This document shows positions 61,729 through 64,000 of a DNA stretch of 64,000 nt, piece by piece. The stretch covers positions 1 to 64,000 of the forward strand of contig JAGWWC010000003.1 in NCBI GenBank assembly GCA_018970545.1, read 5' to 3'. Made by a program: the position numbers and the translations under genes. The notes under the pieces are model-generated. The model ran no database searches and was not told the origin of the DNA. It saw only the letters and a list, made by a program, of their open reading frames with translations. Each line of letters begins with the position of its first letter. The stretch's first letter is position 1. Origin of the DNA: Betaproteobacteria bacterium. GTDB lineage: Bacteria > Pseudomonadota > Gammaproteobacteria > Burkholderiales > Burkholderiaceae_A.

Positions 61729-63000
61729 TCAGCTGCGAGCGCGGAAGAGTCGGCCACAAATCGGTACACATGCGAGACCGAGCAAAATCGCCCATTCCAG
61801 CGATATCAACAACGTTGCAACGCACGTCACCATCATGGGAATCGACTCTCGGGGGCCTGCCCGCCACTCGTGAAGAATCTGACGATGATCGATCAGGCCC
61901 CAGGCGACTGCGAGCAGCAAAGCGGCAATCACGGCATAGGGAAGATAAACCGCCAGCGGCGAAACGAACAGCAGCAACACCACAAGAAAAACCCCCGCGC
62001 TGGCTGCCGACAGTGGCGTCCTCGCTCCGGAGGCGGCATTCACGCCAGAGCGGTTGAAAGATCCGCTTGATGGATAGGCCGAAAAAAAAGAACCGGCCAG
62101 ATTGGCGAGCCCTTGACCGACAAACTCCTGATTGGCATTAAACGCATCGTTACGCTTAAGCGCCATGGCTTTTGCAATCGCCATCGCCTCTGTCGAAGCG
62201 AGCAAGGTCATCACCAGTAATGGGGCGATCAACTGCTGCAGCGTCTGCCAACGCAGATCGGGTATTGAAAGCGGTGGAAGTGCGCCAGGAATCGCGGCCA
62301 CCTTGCGAAAAACCACCTCATCTAAAAATAACGACTCCATCAGTATCGCCACCAGACTGCCCACGATCACCGCGACCAACATCGAGGGAATCAACCGATT
62401 CAGCGGCCGCCAAATTCGCATCGTGAGCAGAGTGATCAACACCAACAGTGGTGACCACCATTGCACCTGGCCCGCGCCTATTGCAACACTGGCCTGACGA
62501 AGGGTCTCCGGGACTGAGAGTCCGCGCTCCAAAGGGTGGCCCAACAATGTCCCGACCTGACTATTGATAATCAACACTGCTGCACCCACCGTAAAGCCAA
62601 TCACAACCGAGTGGGGCACGCGCTCGACCCACTTTCCGAGCCCCCCAAGGCCCAGTGCGATCTGCATGACACCAACCAAAAAACTCAGCGTCAACACCAG
62701 CGCCACATAGTCGACACTTTCCGTGATTGCCAACGGCGCAATCAATGCCATGGTCGTCAACGAAATCGCATTCGCGGGGCCCGTGACCATCAATCGACTG
62801 GAGCCAAAAACTGCAGCCACAATGCACGGCACGATTGCCGAGTACAGGCCGTAATGCGGTGGCATTCCCGCCAGCGTGGCGAAGGCGAACCCCTGTGGCA
62901 AGACCACGATCGCGCCCGTCAGGCCCGCCAACAAATCTGCCCTCAGCGCTCCAGGGGCTCTCCACTCTGGCAGCCATCGCAACACCGGAAACCAACGCAT
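61729..63000 (-). CDS. SulP-family anion (sulfate) permease lacking a STAS domain
   Basis: DLLAGLTGAIVVLPQGFAFATLAGMPPHYGLYSAIVPCIVAAVFGSSRLMVTGPANAISL; ends directly after the last TM helix (423 aa). Confidence 0.9.
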   Translation of the reverse strand: MRWFPVLRWLPEWRAPGALRADLLAGLTGAIVVLPQGFAFATLAGMPPHYGLYSAIVPCIVAAVFGSSRLMVTGPANAISLTTMALIAPLAITESVDYVALVLTLSFLVGVMQIALGLGGLGKWVERVPHSVVIGFTVGAAVLIINSQVGTLLGHPLERGLSVPETLRQASVAIGAGQVQWWSPLLVLITLLTMRIWRPLNRLIPSMLVAVIVGSLVAILMESLFLDEVVFRKVAAIPGALPPLSIPDLRWQTLQQLIAPLLVMTLLASTEAMAIAKAMALKRNDAFNANQEFVGQGLANLAGSFFSAYPSSGSFNRSGVNAASGARTPLSAASAGVFLVVLLLFVSPLAVYLPYAVIAALLLAVAWGLIDHRQILHEWRAGPRESIPMMVTCVATLLISLEWAILLGLACVPICGRLFRARS

Positions 63001-63007
63001 CAGCTGA

Positions 63008-64000
63008 CTAACCCCAGTCCGCCAATTTCAGGCGCTGAACCTTCCCCGAAGGCCCGCGTGGAAAATGATCGACAAAGCGCCATACCTTCGGACTTTTAAA
63101 GCGGCCGAGCTTTTCAAGGCAGAAATTCCGGATCTCCTCTTCGGAGCATGCGCTTCCCTCTTTCAGGATCAGGCAGGCCATGATCTCTTGACCATAATTT
63201 TCATCGGGTATGCCAACGCAAGCGGCATCCAGTACCGCGGGATGCTGCAATAGGATCTCGTCGATTTCCCGTGGTGCAATATTTTCGCCGCCTTTGATGA
63301 TGAGTTCTTTCAAGCGGCCCGTCACAAAATAAAAGCCGTCCGCATCCCGATGGCCAAGATCGCCCGTCTTGAGCCAACCGTTCGAGTCAAAGGACTTCCG
63401 AGTCTCCTCTTCGGCGTTGTAGTAGCCCGACATCACGTTAGCACCGGAGAAACAAATCTCTCCCGTGATTCCATCGTCAACTTCTTGGCCTTCGGTGTCC
63501 ACGATTTTTGCCATGACACCGCATGGAAGGCCCGGACTGCCGTAGCGCCGACGCTCATCATGCGGATTACAAAAAACCACCGACGCGGATTCCGTCATTC
63601 CCATCGCCTCAATCACGGTGATACCAAAACGTTTTTCAAACGCCCTGTGGTGCTCCGGCGGCAAGGGGGCGGACGCGGAGCGTGCAAAACGCACCCTCTT
63701 GAGATCCTGTGGCTGTACTTGGCTACTCTCAGCCGAATTCAATAGGTAGGCAATGATGGTGGGTACCAAATTGATCCAGCTGCACTCCTGCTCCAGCACC
63801 CAGCCCCACCACTGAGAGGCAGAAAATTTTTGTGCGGTAACGATACTGCCGCCAGAGAAAAAAGGGGTGATGGTTGCGATACATTGGCCATTAATGTGAT
63901 AAATCGGCAAGGAGCTGAGTACCCGATCTTCGGGAGTCAGTTGGTGCCAAGCGCTGACGGTGCGCGCCGCATGCAGCACATTGGCATGAGTCAATTGAAC
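63008..64000 (-). CDS. AMP-forming acyl-CoA synthetase (N-terminus beyond window)
   Basis: EAMGMTESASVVFCNPHDERRRYGSPGLPCG, GWLKTGDLGHRDADGFYFVTGRLKELIIKGGENIAPREID, PRGPSGKVQR; the first Met (MTHANVLHAARTV) is internal to the fold. Confidence 0.93.
   Translation of the reverse strand, partial: VQLTHANVLHAARTVSAWHQLTPEDRVLSSLPIYHINGQCIATITPFFSGGSIVTAQKFSASQWWGWVLEQECSWINLVPTIIAYLLNSAESSQVQPQDLKRVRFARSASAPLPPEHHRAFEKRFGITVIEAMGMTESASVVFCNPHDERRRYGSPGLPCGVMAKIVDTEGQEVDDGITGEICFSGANVMSGYYNAEEETRKSFDSNGWLKTGDLGHRDADGFYFVTGRLKELIIKGGENIAPREIDEILLQHPAVLDAACVGIPDENYGQEIMACLILKEGSACSEEEIRNFCLEKLGRFKSPKVWRFVDHFPRGPSGKVQRLKLADWG

Overview
About 64 kb of a betaproteobacterial-looking (Burkholderiales-type; taxon inferred only) catabolic region, almost entirely metabolic operons. 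No rRNA, tRNA, CRISPR or transposase was recognised. (1) 0.4-15 kb: a minus-strand histidine-utilisation operon (hutC-hutH-hutU-hutD-hutI-hutF-hutG) fed by a NitT/TauT-type ABC transporter, with an embedded FAD-linked (GlcD/D-2-hydroxyacid) oxidase and a downstream CaiB-type CoA-transferase plus acyl-CoA dehydrogenase. (2) 15-37.8 kb: a putative LacI regulon with near-identical TGAAAGCGSTTAC operators at 19298, 28229 and 34473. It covers two more NitT/TauT ABC systems, a fused E1 alpha-beta 2-oxoacid/acetoin-type dehydrogenase, a lipoyl-alpha/beta-hydrolase (AcoC-like) protein, a YihU-like (sulfolactaldehyde reductase-like) dehydrogenase, a Baeyer-Villiger-type monooxygenase, SDRs and a TauE/SafE exporter. 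(3) 37.8-64 kb: an organosulfonate island. It has hpsN with SDR and Zn-ADH partners (2,3-dihydroxypropanesulfonate oxidation), suyAB (sulfolactate sulfo-lyase), a sulfite exporter, and slcC/comC-type sulfolactate dehydrogenases. It also has two NitT/TauT ABC systems, an omega-aminotransferase and a STAS-less SulP transporter. Most unusual is a GntR-headed operon encoding a complete extra succinate-dehydrogenase-like complex plus a two-subunit class I fumarase. Sulfopropionate/sulfoacrylate/sulfolactate are the sulfonate analogues of succinate/fumarate/malate, so I propose that this operon could be a 'sulfo-TCA' module converting 3-sulfopropionate to 3-sulfolactate for SuyAB. Three promoters in this island share an operator-plus-promoter architecture (TAGTTGAC(A/T)-N17/18-TAG(G/C)AT) with an exact 24-nt inverted copy between two of them.
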